Positions 12,174-23,867 of a stretch of DNA of 64,000 nucleotides are shown here, one piece after another. A program made the translations under genes and the position numbers. The stretch comes from Eonycteris spelaea (taxonomy: Eukaryota > Chordata > Mammalia > Chiroptera > Pteropodidae): assembly GCA_003508835.1 (NCBI GenBank), contig PUFA01000105.1, positions 1,798,001 to 1,862,000 on the forward strand, given 5' to 3'. The notes under the pieces are model-generated. The model was not told where the DNA came from and did no database searches. It saw only the letters and a program-made list of their open reading frames with translations. Each line of letters begins with the position of its first letter. Positions within the stretch are counted from its first letter, which is position 1.

Positions 12174-12234
12174 ATGGAGCTTAAAACTCCTACAGTCAAA
12201 CCAGATGGTGAACTCAGTGTTGATGAAGGCTCAG
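12174..12234 (+). other. Candidate first coding exon with strong splice donor
   Basis: An ATG with a favourable context (A at -3, G at +4) opens a 20-codon frame reading MELKTPTVKPDGELSVDEGS plus one base. It ends exactly at a consensus donor, CAG|GTGAGT (junction after 12234). The peptide is hydrophilic and lysine/aspartate/glutamate-rich, unlike the low-complexity products of most frames here. There is no good pyrimidine tract upstream of the nearest AG, so if real it would be a 5' exon. I do not recognise the peptide. A chance combination is entirely possible in 64 kb. Confidence 0.15.
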
Positions 12235-12640
12235 GTGAGTAGGGAGAAAAAGCAAGTTCTTGGTGAATATCTTGATTTAATGGTTGGAACAACTATGACA
12301 TAGTTGTTTTTATCTTATTATACATCAGACTGGCTTGTGTTTTTCTACAGTTGCATCATGGAGTCTTGATACAATTATCTTAATATAATTTTAGTACTTA
12401 ATCAAAGAGTATATTTCTACATATTTTTAAAGGCACTTGGTGAATGTCATTCAAAAGAGAAATAACACAAACATGAAAACTCCCTTTAATATGACAATTT
12501 TGATGTCTAAGTCAGGAGGGGTAGAAAAGCCTCACTGAAATATTCATCATAATCCAATTCTAATAAAAGAGATATTAATGACAATTATCATTTTAAATCA
12601 GTCAACACTAATATCAATATTAATAGTAGAAATAAAATAA
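12235..12640. other. Unassigned AT-rich stretch
   Basis: Low-complexity A/T-rich DNA between the candidate donor and a MIR. No element is recognised. Confidence 0.5.
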
Positions 12641-12973
12641 ATATGAGCATTTATTTTTACCAGTCACTTTACTAGGAATTTTATATGTCAGGTGTCCAGA
12701 TAATTTATTTCAGATAATAAAGGTTATTGCTATTAAAATTTACACCATGAAAATTTGTGTAAACAGAGACTACCAGGACAATTTGTAAACATTTAATTTA
12801 ATCCTTACAATGTCCTGAGAACATATCATGAGTACCTTCATTTTACAGATAAGGAAACTGAGACAGTGGGAATTAACTTGTAGATCATGTAACTAAAAAG
12901 TGATACGAAGAAGATTTGAATATAGACTTCCTGACTCTAGCTGCTGCGCTCTTAACTTACTCCAATTGCTGTC
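12641..12973 (-). mobile_element. MIR SINE, minus strand, interrupted
   Basis: The reverse-complement MIR order is visible: 'gagcatttatttttaccagtcactttact' (tail side), 'TTTAATCCTTACAATGTCCT', then the core 'CATTTTACAGATAAGGAAAC' and 'TGAGACAGTGGG', ending with 'CTCTTAACTTACTCCAATTG', the complement of the tRNA-derived head. About 90 bp of unrelated A/T-rich sequence (12690-12785) separates the tail from the core, so this is either an insertion or two adjacent MIR pieces. Confidence 0.8.
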
Positions 12974-13116
12974 TATATAGGGAGACATGTCTAGAAAGCT
13001 TCATATGTAAAACTTACTACTAAAAACCAGGGGAAAATATTTACCCCAAAAGAATTATTTTTTCTGTGTAGTGCACATGAAAACATATTTAATTATATAA
13101 ATGTTTTAGCTATCCA

Positions 13117-13140
13117 TTATATATATATATTTATATTTAT

Positions 13141-13173
<33 letters not shown>
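13117..13173. repeat. Compound (TA)n-(TG)n microsatellite
   Basis: A short AT alternation (13117-13131) is followed, after a TTTATATTTA spacer, by an uninterrupted TG run of about 15 units (13143-13173). Confidence 0.95.
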
Positions 13174-13176
<3 letters not shown>

Positions 13177-15174
13177 TTCTACTATAATTTTTTCTGTTTT
13201 TACCATGGAATTCAATTGGAGATAAAGCTCTTCTAAACTTGCTCTTAAATCATTCACTTGAAAATGGGAATTTTAAAAGTGGCAAAAGTTTAGTAAGAGA
13301 CAATATATGTGTTAAAAAATAATAAGACGTCAAGAACTTATCTATGTATCTTCAAGTCTTGCAGGTTTCCAGATCTCCTCCTTCAACACACAAATGAAAG
13401 GTTCTAGAAGCGGTGGGAGTTCAGCACGAAGCCTCCTCTGCTCTATTCCTTTGAGAACCACCTTCTACTTGTGTCTTTGTCAAGAATCAACATTATCTCT
13501 GGATTATCTCTGAGCCAGGACAGGCTGCAGCCAATCTCTTGACTGTTGCCTGCTAACAAATCCTCTTTCATCTTCTGGGACTTTCACCCTCTTCCTATAC
13601 CGTGGTACCAGTATTGAATACCAAACCTCCTTTTACCCTTCAGACTGTCATTAATAAGATTATTGTGGGTGATAGACTTTAACTGAAAATTTCATGTGAT
13701 AGAGAGAAATTTAAAACAGGCACTTTTTATAGAATTTAATGCCGATTCCACCTTGCTTCCCAAGTCTCAAAATCCGCCCTCCCGGGAAGCCACATTTTTG
13801 CAAGTTGTCACATGTCTCACTTGGTTTTGCTTAGACTGCCATCCCGAAACCCCAAATTCCTGTTACTTAATATACACAAAAAAAGTTAGTTATGTTGTCT
13901 AAACCTCTCATCCCTAAAACAAAAAGCTTAATCTGTGTTTCCCAAGCAATAGATACATGAAAAAATAAATGATACTTCCTGCCTTAGGATATAGAAAGAG
14001 CAATTTCTGTTATTATAATAGGTATGTTTTCCATACCATTACAGTTCCTCATGGAAAAAGTATAAAAGATATAATAATACCTTTTAGGTAATAGGGTTGA
14101 AATCACTATAAATTTAGTCTTTTGTGTCTAGTGCGTATAAAGATGGGGTTCACTTTATGTTCTTTGACAAAAGAAAGAATCAGATAAGATTTTTGAATGC
14201 TGGAAAAAAATTAACTTTATTACCCTGCAGAAGTTATAGGTATTACCCAAATTGAAACACCTTATCATTAGGAAAATAACACATTATTTCCTCAACTACT
14301 GGTTGGCACTCCCATATTCAACAAGATAGAGTGAGCCACGCCACAGAATCAGCCCTGAGATCGCAAACAAAAGTTTCCTGCTGGAACACGGAAGATTCCA
14401 GAGTGGGTCAGGGGGCCCCCTCTGCAACTCAGGGATCCAGGCTGCATCTCTGCAGAAATGGGCAGCAGCTCAAAACACTTCACTTGAAGCCCAAAGGGAG
14501 AGAAAGCATATCAGGAAAGCTCACAGTAACCCTTAACTGACAGGGACTCGGTGTCCTGGTCTGAAGCTAACCAAGGGAATGCTGGGGATAGCCTTTCGCG
14601 TGTATGTCAGAAGCAGGCCTGGGCCTAAAAGTTCATTGATTCTTCTACGATTGCATTTGTAACAAATGAATATCCCAACTTACCATTAAATATAGTATTT
14701 CAGTTGTTGAACTCTGTGGCACTTGACGTGAAGTTTTGTAGTAAGGTACAAGATCTAAACAAATGTCTACTACAACCTATGAAACTAAATTTACAGTGAT
14801 TTCAACAATAGCTTGGAAGGTATTATTAACTCTGACTAGTGAGTGTGGCAGAGTGTATAAACAGAGCATTACTTCATAACTGCACATTTTGTGGCATTTA
14901 AAGTACTCAAAGGATTTTTGTACTAACTATTAATTTTAGAGTTCCTAAAAGTCTATTTAATTATTCTTTCTACCCATCAGCAATTTGTATACATCAGCTA
15001 TTAAAGCCAGCCTCAGCATACTGCGTTTTTTATAGATTCAGGCAGCTGAATCATCCTTATGAAATTAATCTTCCTATGCATTTTCATATTTCATTATACT
15101 ATTTAGATACACAGAAAGTTTCTTTGACTATCAGACTTTTTAACAACTGTACTAGACCTACTTTTCATGAACTT
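13174..15174. other. Unassigned stretch, no gene seen
   Basis: Two GC-richer blocks, about 13350-13680 and 14310-14640, stand out and match no repeat I can name. The open frames at 13696-13902 and 14331-14540 show no domain. The rest is AT-rich. Confidence 0.5.
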
Positions 15175-15320
15175 TTTAAAATTAAATTTTTTGGAATGAC
15201 ATTGGTTAATAAAATTATATAGGTTTTAAGTGTACACTTCAGTAATATGTCATATCTATATTTTCGTGTGTTCACCACCAGAGTTAAATTTCCTTCCACA
15301 GTACTTTTTTTAATGTTGTT
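15175..15320 (-). mobile_element. L1 3'-end fragment, minus strand
   Basis: The plus strand shows the complement of an L1 3' terminus: 'TGACATTGGTTAATAAAATT', 'atataggttttaagtgtacacttcag', then 'gtgtgttcaccaccagag' and 'ttccttccacagtac'. This is the same L1 tail type as the sense copy at 22080, in opposite orientation. I associate it with bats and related laurasiatherians. Confidence 0.75.
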
Positions 15321-18300
15321 TTAACTACCAAATAATTTTTCCTTAAAAGAAAAATAAATGTTTTCCCTATAAGAAATCAGTGCTTTTTTACTATAGAAAA
15401 TACAGACAAGAAAATGATAATTATCTATGATCTCACACCAAAATATCCAGTATTGTAATTTTGTATACATCCTATCAATCACATATGTGTGAGTAAATGT
15501 ATACATGTATTTGTATATACATACACACCCATTTTCATTTTGGAAAAAAAAAAAGATTAAAATACACTTCCAAATGCCTTTCTTTAAAAACTTAGCTTTT
15601 GAGACTCAAAACACCCCATGAAAAAGGAGGGAAAATGAAGATTGATATATTTAAACAATCGTTCAAATAGACAGCTCTCAGTTCAACATGCGCAGGTAAT
15701 ATTCTTTAGGAATAATTAATGCAACACAGGGCATATTTAAGTTTAATTGTGCAATTTGTACAATAAAGATTCAAGGAGATATTCACAGAATCTAGAAATT
15801 AACTGAAATTTGCAAACAATAAGACCTCTTGGGACCCTTCCTACCACCACCATGTCAGACCTTTCTCCAAAAATAAATAGTGCATTTTTTATTAACAAAT
15901 TTTCCAGAGAATGACAAATTAACCAATATCATAATCTCATTTTGTAAATGTCTAACTGGTAGATATGTAAATTAAAATTTGAATTGTTTTGCTATTCTTA
16001 AGAAAAGTCATCAAATGTAGATAATGAGTTTTGTTTTTAAGTTCTATTAGTATTCAGATATTATTACAAAGTTTCAAATTTATAGCTCATTATAGTTTTT
16101 ATCCATCTTGTTACATATGAAACTAAAAATAACAAATAATATGTTAGTAGTTGTTCTATGTTACATATACATGCACTATGTATGTCTATACATGTATATA
16201 TTCATGTCTTATATAACTATTATCGGTTATATAACTAAGGAAAGTGACTAAGTAAAGCATTAAAAAATCAAGCTGCCTGACATTTAAATTCTAGTTCTAT
16301 AGTCAGCTTGCTTTGTATAGCTAAACATTGCCTTTAATGTTACCAAATTTCATTAAACTTACATCTCAGATACTCCTTTGGGCTACAAGAAGATTTTTAT
16401 GTTTTCTTCTTTGAACTTTTAAGTTAATATTTTGTGTAATCTTAATATTATTTACACTACAGTTGAAATGAAGACAACAAAAATTGTACACTTTCTTTTC
16501 GTTTTCACTTGCTGTGAGAAATGCTGGTCCAAATAAGACTTTTATAAATCCTACCACGCATCAAAATCATTCTGCTTTACTCATGTCCCCCTGAGATAGC
16601 AATTATTCACATATTGTATCACCAGCTGTGTTTTACAAGATTCTCAGTTCTCTTATATAACTTTTAATTGTGTCCTGGGAGATAAAGGTCTATGATCCAC
16701 AAAAGTCATATTGTCTCTTATTCCCTTATTTCAATTATCTCTACTCATTGTTTGCTTTTTTTTCAGAATCTTCTTGTGATAACCAATTTAGAACTCAGTG
16801 TGATCATTTTTATACTTGAAAATTTAGCTCTCTGTATCAGCAATATATAATAAAAATATCATTCAAGAGGCCCTCTTTTTATAAAATTGTGGGCACTAGT
16901 TAGTTAAAAGTCATTTTACAGAATGACACTAAGTTATAGTTTCTCTTCCTCTTTATCATCTCCAGCTATCACTTTCCAGATATTTAAACTTAAATTTTCT
17001 TCTATTTTTTATAATTTCCTAAAGAAAAATTATGTCATTCTCACAATAGTTTTGTGTTTATTGTGTATTTAATACAGGGCATTATTGTATAAAACTATAT
17101 ATCTTTAAATTAGGAAAATTCAGTAAAAATCAGTAGATTACATTAAAGTCTTGAAAGTTGATTCAAGTTTATGACCTAAATGGTATTAAAATATTTAGAA
17201 TTTTATGATTTTTTTACTCAACATGTATTACTTGATCAACAGATAGCTATTATTTTAATAATAAATATTTTGAATGTTGTTGATACAAAGATTAAAAAAG
17301 AAAAGACATGTTGGCCACCTTCAAAGAGAATCTAGTGAATGTAGTTGTTGAGTATTTTAGATTAAATGGTTGGAAATTTCTTCCAAAGCAGAAAAAGCAC
17401 GTGAACATTTTGGTTACATTTCAGTTTCTCAACCCTGCTTATTTCTCATGTTATTTCTCATTGTAATTTTATATATTGTGATTTTATTATTTATTAGACC
17501 TCTATCAGTTCAGTTTACAGGGGGCAATATGTTTGATATATTTCAGGACCAATTAGCTGTAAACATCTAATGTATTTAATGACACACAATTCTGTTGTTA
17601 AGAATCAGCTAAATATTTTTTCATTGATTAAAGCAACAGATGGTCTATGAACAAAAACAATTTACTTCTCCTATATCTTAAACGCAACTAAACTGGCCAA
17701 TAATATCATGATAACCAAATCTTAGCACCTGATATAACAATTTTTTATGTTCATTTTTCATATTGGTGTCCTTATTATTTTCTGTTTAATTAAGTTTAAA
17801 TTCTACATTATTTTCAGAAGGAAGACTTTAAAAACTGTATTGCAGAACCCACAGTGGAACACCTTAGCAAACATGGGTCTGTGTTCAGTAGTGCATTCGA
17901 AGCTTTCATTATTTTAAGTGTTTTTATTATTATTCAGTATTACATACTGAAGTGGGAAAAGATGCCTTCATTATGTTTCTGGGTCAAACATATTCCTTGT
18001 CAAACTATACCTAGTATCACAGCAGAGGCACAGGAAGTCTTAGTGTAACACTTGGCTTCTTGCTACAATCTTCTAACTTAGTAGAGGGCAGAAGTTTAAT
18101 CCTCCCTTATTTCTACAATGTTATACTGACAGGCTTTATCTTACACTTACTGTCTTTATTTGAGGTAGCATCTGTCAGCATTTTCTATGAGATTGCAAAA
18201 TGAGAAAATACTTATTTCAAACAAAGGATAAAGACTTTCTTACTATTATTTTGATAACAATGGTTGACCATCCAATAGTATTAGTTAGTACTATTATTAT

Positions 18301-19990
18301 TTATTGTTGTCCAGGAGGGTCACAGATAGTCTAATTAGTCAATTAACAATTGTCCTTTCACAATGCTTTATGGCAGACAATCGTTGGCAAAATCCACGGA
18401 AATTTCAATATAAAATTTGTTCAGTTAAAGAAAGTTCAATTTTGGAAATTCGACATTCTATAAACTAGGTGAGTGATGGAATTATTCTGGCTAAACTGGT
18501 AAAGATTCAGGTAGAATTTTAACTCATATAGATAGAACAAACACAAAACTGATCATGAGATTATTCCATTTAAGACTTGGCTATGGTTTTGAACATCTTA
18601 CATTTACAAAGAACATTAATATTTTCATTTTTTAATGTCCTTATTGCTAAAAATATTTAATTTTGATTACACAAATTTAATATGCAAAAATAAATCAACG
18701 TAGATGTGACATAAAAATGAGAAAGTTATTTCTTTTTAAGCTTTTTTATTCTTTCTAATAACAGAGAAAATCTTAATTTGTTGATAGCCTGAAATATCTA
18801 CTACTCGATAACTTTCTTTTCAGTAAAAAGAAATTTGGCTTCATTCTCAGAATTCGTAGCTGAAATAAAATAATACTATTTTGTCTCCTTTATTCCATTA
18901 TTTAATAGTTATTTCTGTTTATTGCAAGGTATTCTGTTTTTTTTTTTCTCTAAAGTTCACTGTGTAAATAAATTGATTTAGGTTTAAAGGAAGGAAATTT
19001 AATACAGGAAAAAAGCAAGTAATCATAGTGTTGCATACAGAGATGTTACTACAGCCATGACTTCAGGTGTGACTTCTTATTTGATTGGTAAATATGAAGA
19101 CCTTAATTATTCTTCCAAAGAGTGAATGGAATGAGATTATAAAAACTGGACTTTTAATGCATAAGTTGATAAGAAAAAAGACATCTTTCACATTAACATA
19201 CTCATCTAAATATTAAAAAAACATGACCTGGTCTAGAATTAAGTTTTAAGACTCTGCTCTGACAGCCATTAATAGAAACAGCCCTGTCCATCAAGCAATA
19301 ATGTATGAATTATGGCTAAGAAATTAGTCATTTAGAAAAGGTCTAATAATTACCAGTGAGAATGTTCAAAAAATATATTTATGCTAATCCACAAATAATT
19401 AAACCTGAAGGAAATGAGATAAAATGTTATATTTGGAAACACTAGAATGTGCTGTGGAAGATGTATAATGGCCAGTTTTCATGGTGCCGGCTTCTTTTAG
19501 TTCGAAATTTGCTAATTTACAATTCAGATGTCCTCAAGGACAAGTATTTTTGCTATTTTTTTTCTTCAGTATTCAAAGTTGTAACTAATATTCTCAAATT
19601 AGTATGCAAATATCCTGATAGGAGCATAGCACTGCAATGAAGGACTCTTTCCCACAAAATATCTTTACTTTATATTAAATCAAATAATTGTTTTTCATTA
19701 CATCGTTGGTAGATTTCATGAAATAATATTACATAAAGTAAATCAGCCAAAGACTATGAGGTAAAAAACAGTTTCAATAAAGTATATCCTATTAAATGGT
19801 GTTTATTTCTTTACTGGAAATAGATGTACATAACTATTTTTTCATCTTCCCCCCACATTATGGACTTCCGCAACACCTATTTCATGAGGGAGTAGAGATC
19901 CTTACTGTAAATATAAAAATGAAAGATTATAAAAATGATTCCAGATCTAAAATAATGTAAGGAGTCAGAATTTATGAGATGAGAAACTGA
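15321..19990. other. Long unassigned AT-rich stretch, no gene seen
   Basis: Nearly 4.7 kb of A/T-rich DNA without an element I can name. Open frames at 15321, 16366, 17370, 17854 and 19449 are 61-66 codons, hydrophobic or low-complexity, and lack splice-flanked structure. Old repeats decayed beyond recognition are likely. Confidence 0.5.
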
Positions 19991-20165
19991 ATTTATTAAT
20001 GAGTAGGTGCTTTTAAGTGGTACTGTCTGATTTAGTCTTTTCAGTAATCCACAGAGATGGCCATAAATGTTGCCGTTTTACGTTTATAGAAAGTTAAGAA
20101 ATTAAAGTATTAGGGTTTTGACAAGGTCACAAGACTACTGAGTGATAAATCAAAGGTTCGAGAGT
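19991..20165 (-). mobile_element. MIR SINE, minus strand (diverged)
   Basis: The order is that of reverse-complement MIR: 'TTTATTAATGAGTAGGTGCT', 'gatttagtcttttcagtaatcc', 'ccgttttacgtttatagaaagttaag', and 'GACAAGGTCACAAGACTACT' followed by 'aaggttcgag'. Divergence is high but the series of blocks is convincing. Confidence 0.65.
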
Positions 20166-21230
20166 GAATCATGTGACTGTAGTTTCGGTGTACTTTTTCT
20201 CTGCTTTTATTTCGTATTTCTCAGGCCTGCATTTTTCTGTTTATATTTTGGCTGTGATGTTCCCCCTGGGATGGTGATGTGTGCTCTGTAATCAGTGTCA
20301 GGAGCATCGTTCAGCACAGTTCTAGTTGAGAGAAGAAACCAGGATGAGATAATAAGTGAACCATCAAGAAAAGAAGTCAAGGTGAATGATTTCAAAAGCC
20401 ATTTCACCATTTTGTTGAAATTGGAACGTAATGTTCTCATGTCAGAAGGCTAAATACATATGAGATTTATGTATATCCAGCTTATGTTATAATTGGACAA
20501 AAACCTTAATTTTTACAATTCTTTTTGAAAACCCTGGATAGGATAGGTGTAATCAAATAGCTGTGAAAGGCCTTTGGCTTTAGTGGGCTATAGTTGCTTC
20601 CACAAATCTTGCTTTCCATTGGACCCAATCACAAAATCCTGGTGTCACTAGAGTGCTTTATTTCCAAGCAGATAATAAGGTCATGGATAAGGCAGGCACC
20701 TCGGAGGGTTGAGAGGCAGCTGTAGTAATTTGCATGCTTATGAGGCCTCTGTATTATTTTTTACACCAGATTAGAAACCATCCCTGGTGGGGATACCACA
20801 TGGCAGTGTAGTCAGCCCTGCTGAGCAGCTTGTATTTGCACCACCCAGTTCTCCTACTCACCAACCTCTCTCAACCCTGTGACTCAATGTAATCAGAGGC
20901 CTAGAGCTTCACATACACAACGCAGAATGTCAGTTTATTGATGTGACAGCAGAACCTTTCTTACCAAGACCTTGTTCAGAGTGCCACTAATGAAATCTAG
21001 AAGAAGCCAATAATATGAATTAGAAAGGGATAGGAGTCCTCAGCCAGAAAACATGCCTTCTCTGGATTCCTACATCAGCTCAGACAGGGAAAACAGCAGA
21101 TTGTCACTGTTAGCCCTGGCCTCCCTCCACCTCTCCCCTCTATCCCTGTCCACACTGATGTGTGAATGTAGCGTGCAATGCACCTAACTTCTGACCAGTG
21201 TTGGAGGTATGAATGATTATATGATCGATG
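20166..21230. other. Unassigned stretch with GC-balanced segments
   Basis: The segment 20540-20960 is GC-balanced, contains an octamer-like ATTTGCAT at about 20729, and matches no repeat I know. Open frames at 20207-20440 (minus) and 21075-21269 (minus) show no domain. Confidence 0.45.
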
Positions 21231-21575
21231 CAGGCATACGTTATTTAATTGTGCTTCACTTTCCTGCACTTTGCAGATACTGCATTTTCATCAACAATGA
21301 AGCAAGAGCCTCCACCAGCAAAAAAGATTAAAATTCAGTGAAGGCTCAGATAATGGTTAGCATTTTTTAACAATAAAGTATTGTTTAATTAAGGTATATA
21401 CAACTTTTTTAGACATAATGCTATCATCGCACACTTAACAGACTACAGTATAGTGTCAACATAACCTTTATATGCACTGGGAAACCAAAAAATTTAACGT
21501 GACTTATTTTATTGCAATATTCACATTATTGTGGTGGCCTAGAAGCAAACCTGCAATAGCTCCGAGGTATGCCTG
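21231..21575 (+). mobile_element. Internally deleted Tigger (pogo/Tc1-like) DNA transposon
   Basis: The element starts with CAGGCATAC and ends with its inverted copy GTATGCCTG. The right side carries 'TTAGACATAATGCTATC', 'TATGCACTGGGAAACC' and 'ccgaggtatgcctg', as in the 3' end of a Tigger1-type element. A remnant of the transposase C-terminal coding end ('ccaccagcaaaaaagatta') is joined almost directly to the left terminus. About 345 bp remain of an element normally about 2.4 kb. The right flank is TA; the left flank reads TG, so the TA target duplication has probably decayed. Confidence 0.85.
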
Positions 21576-22079
21576 TATTGTTTTTGAAGAACTTAATGAC
21601 TAAATGCCTGTTATATTTCTTTGTAATGACCAAAACTCTTAGAAAGAAAATCATGGGAAATAAAACAATCATTCACAGAAGTTTTGGGTTACAACACATT
21701 CATTATTATTACTTATTATTATTATTTATTGTGATTATTGTTACTTATAAATGGTTTGCTTGGATACGTACTTCATATTTTTAGCGGACATTCAGGAAAA
21801 TTTGCATGTGGCAGGCATTAGATGGATTATTGAGTTAGTAACCTTTTTTCATTTTTTTTCCACAAAGGAGCTAATATTGATACAGTCATTATGTTTCTTT
21901 AATCTCTTTCAACTAGGACGATCTCCTCTCCTTTAATTGATCTCATAATTGTTGTTTTTCATAATATTGACATTCTTAGCGTCTGGGCCAGTTATCGTGG
22001 AGAATGGCTTACTCTCTTGAATAGTCTATTTCCTCAGAATTTGGTTCCATTTAAAAGTTTTAACATGAAAACCACAGAT
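21576..22079. other. Unassigned AT-rich stretch
   Basis: It contains a TTA-rich low-complexity run at about 21700-21740. The overlapping open frames 21569-21784 and 21751-21936 show no recognisable features. Confidence 0.55.
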
Positions 22080-22205
22080 TTGCCTTTGGGTGAATACACA
22101 ATGTAATATACAGATGATGTATTATCGAAGTGTTTGCTTCACACCTATATAATTTTATTAACCAATGTCATCCCAATAAATTTAATTAAAAAAAAAAAGA
22201 AAACT
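22080..22205 (+). mobile_element. L1 3' end with poly(A), sense
   Basis: 'GTGAATACACAATGTAATAT', 'ACAGATGATGTATTATC', 'cacctatataattttattaaccaatgtc' and 'CCAATAAATTTAATT' run into an A-rich tail at about 22191. This is the sense counterpart of the minus-strand tail at 15175. Confidence 0.8.
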
Positions 22206-22315
22206 ACACAGTAGTTTCAAAAGTTATCAGTTGGGAGGATTATTTTATAAACTATATAGATGTCTAACCAATGCACTGTATACTTGAAACTAATTAAAAT
22301 ATTTTTTAAAAAGTT
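22206..22315 (+). mobile_element. Second L1 3' end directly after the first
   Basis: 'GGGAGGATTATTTTATAAAC', 'TATATAGATGTCTAACCAATG' and 'TGTATACTTGAAACTAATTA' lead into an A/T tail. It is a different L1 tail subtype, closely similar to the one ending at 44205. The two 3' ends lie head to tail with no spacer. Confidence 0.75.
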
Positions 22316-23853
22316 ATCTTTATATCCAGAGAGAACTTGTAAATTTCTTCAAATTTAATAGAGCTACCATTTCACAGCTCTATGGAATAATACATAATTT
22401 CATATTTTAAGTAGGGGGGGGTCTTAAAAACTACACCACTTCCCCCCAGAAAAGCTAAGGACATTATTTAAGACCTTAAAAGAAACAAAAGAGTGGTATC
22501 ATATTTCATTTAAAAAGGATTTGAAAGCGAATATGAGAGAATTGTATAAATCTGTATAAATTTCTGATATGCCAATACTACTAATTACCAATTGTCATGA
22601 GTCCTTTAATAATTTAAACTGTTCTGTCATTCTGAATGACATCTACGTATATCTTCTTTTGATCTGACTGCAGTGTGTCATGTAATGTAAACACCTTTTT
22701 TATTCATGAAAATTTCTGTTCATTCTGTTTAGGAAGCTTTATGAACTGAAATATTTTAAATTCCTTATATTTGCCCTAAGGCAATTAATTGATCATCACT
22801 TCCATTAGAAATTATGATTGTGCAAATGTAAAATTAATATTCAACAAAATTAATATATGATATAATGTAAACTATAATATAATAAGTTTGACCCACAATT
22901 AAAAACAAAATTGATTAAATGTTTTTTAACCCTACAATCATATGGCCTAATTATTTGAGAAAGCTGATAGGGTACCATATTCACTGGCAGGTTTTTAAAT
23001 ATAAACAATGTCTTTATTGTTCTTTAATCTTAATTTAAATGTAAGTTTAGCCTAATATAAAATCAAGGTAATTCTTAATTAATATTTACTTACGTAAAAA
23101 ATTGGAAATAAAATGAGTAGTAAAAAAAACAGTATTCTCCACAGAAACGTTTTTATTTATGTTCTCCTGTATATATGAAAACATATTGTTCTTCATAACA
23201 TAATTACAAGGATAATATAAATATAATTTTTAAAAGTTTCTTAAAATGTCCTTTATAAGATTAAACTAAGTTTAGGTATCCATTATAAGATCATTATCAT
23301 TTTATAAAATTACATAACATTGGAATTCATTATCATTTGCATATATATTTATGTTTAAAATACATGCACATGAGTTAAATTAAAATTATTAATGTTTAAT
23401 AGGATGGAGGTCAGTGATTACCCATTTAGAAAAATCATTTTGAGTTTCCACTTGATTCTGGGCATAAAATAACAACATTTCTTTCTGTGTCATGACAGAC
23501 GTATACCCTTTACCAGATCCGAATGTTCACCCTCACATATAAGTCAGCAGTCATGCTTTCGTGGTGATTGGGATATTTCATAAGTGAGGAAATAGGCAAA
23601 CAGGCTACTTCCCAAATGCTAGATAAATTAATATTCCTAGCATTAAACCTCCTGTTTATGACTGTTAAGAGTAATCTTATTTGTGTTAATAAAAGCCAAA
23701 ATGTGACCAGTTTTTTATTCTTGGGCACCTGTGTTTTTATCTGAATATTCTTTTTGATGTGTTTCTTAAAGATCAGGCCTAAAATTTGGTGTGGTACATA
23801 CAACAGGCAGGATGTTTTATACACCACAACCATCTTTGGTGCTTCTTTGGTGA
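22316..23853. other. Unassigned AT-rich stretch, no gene seen
   Basis: A G8 run at about 22414 and a C6 run at about 22442 lie 20 bp apart. The longest open frame is 115 codons on the minus strand (23510-23857). It is lysine- and leucine-rich and has no recognised domain or splice context, and I regard it as chance. Confidence 0.5.
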
Positions 23854-23867
23854 CCACTAGGTGGCAT
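23854..23867 (+). promoter_or_regulatory. CTCF-like motif (plus orientation)
   Basis: CCACTAGGTGGCAT fits the CTCF core (CCASYAGRKGGCRS) at all but the last position by eye. It lies outside any repeat I recognise. Binding cannot be shown from sequence. Confidence 0.35.

Noticed and set aside
23510..23857. 115-codon minus-strand frame
   Set aside because: No domain recognised. It coincides by chance with the CTCF-like motif at its 5' end.
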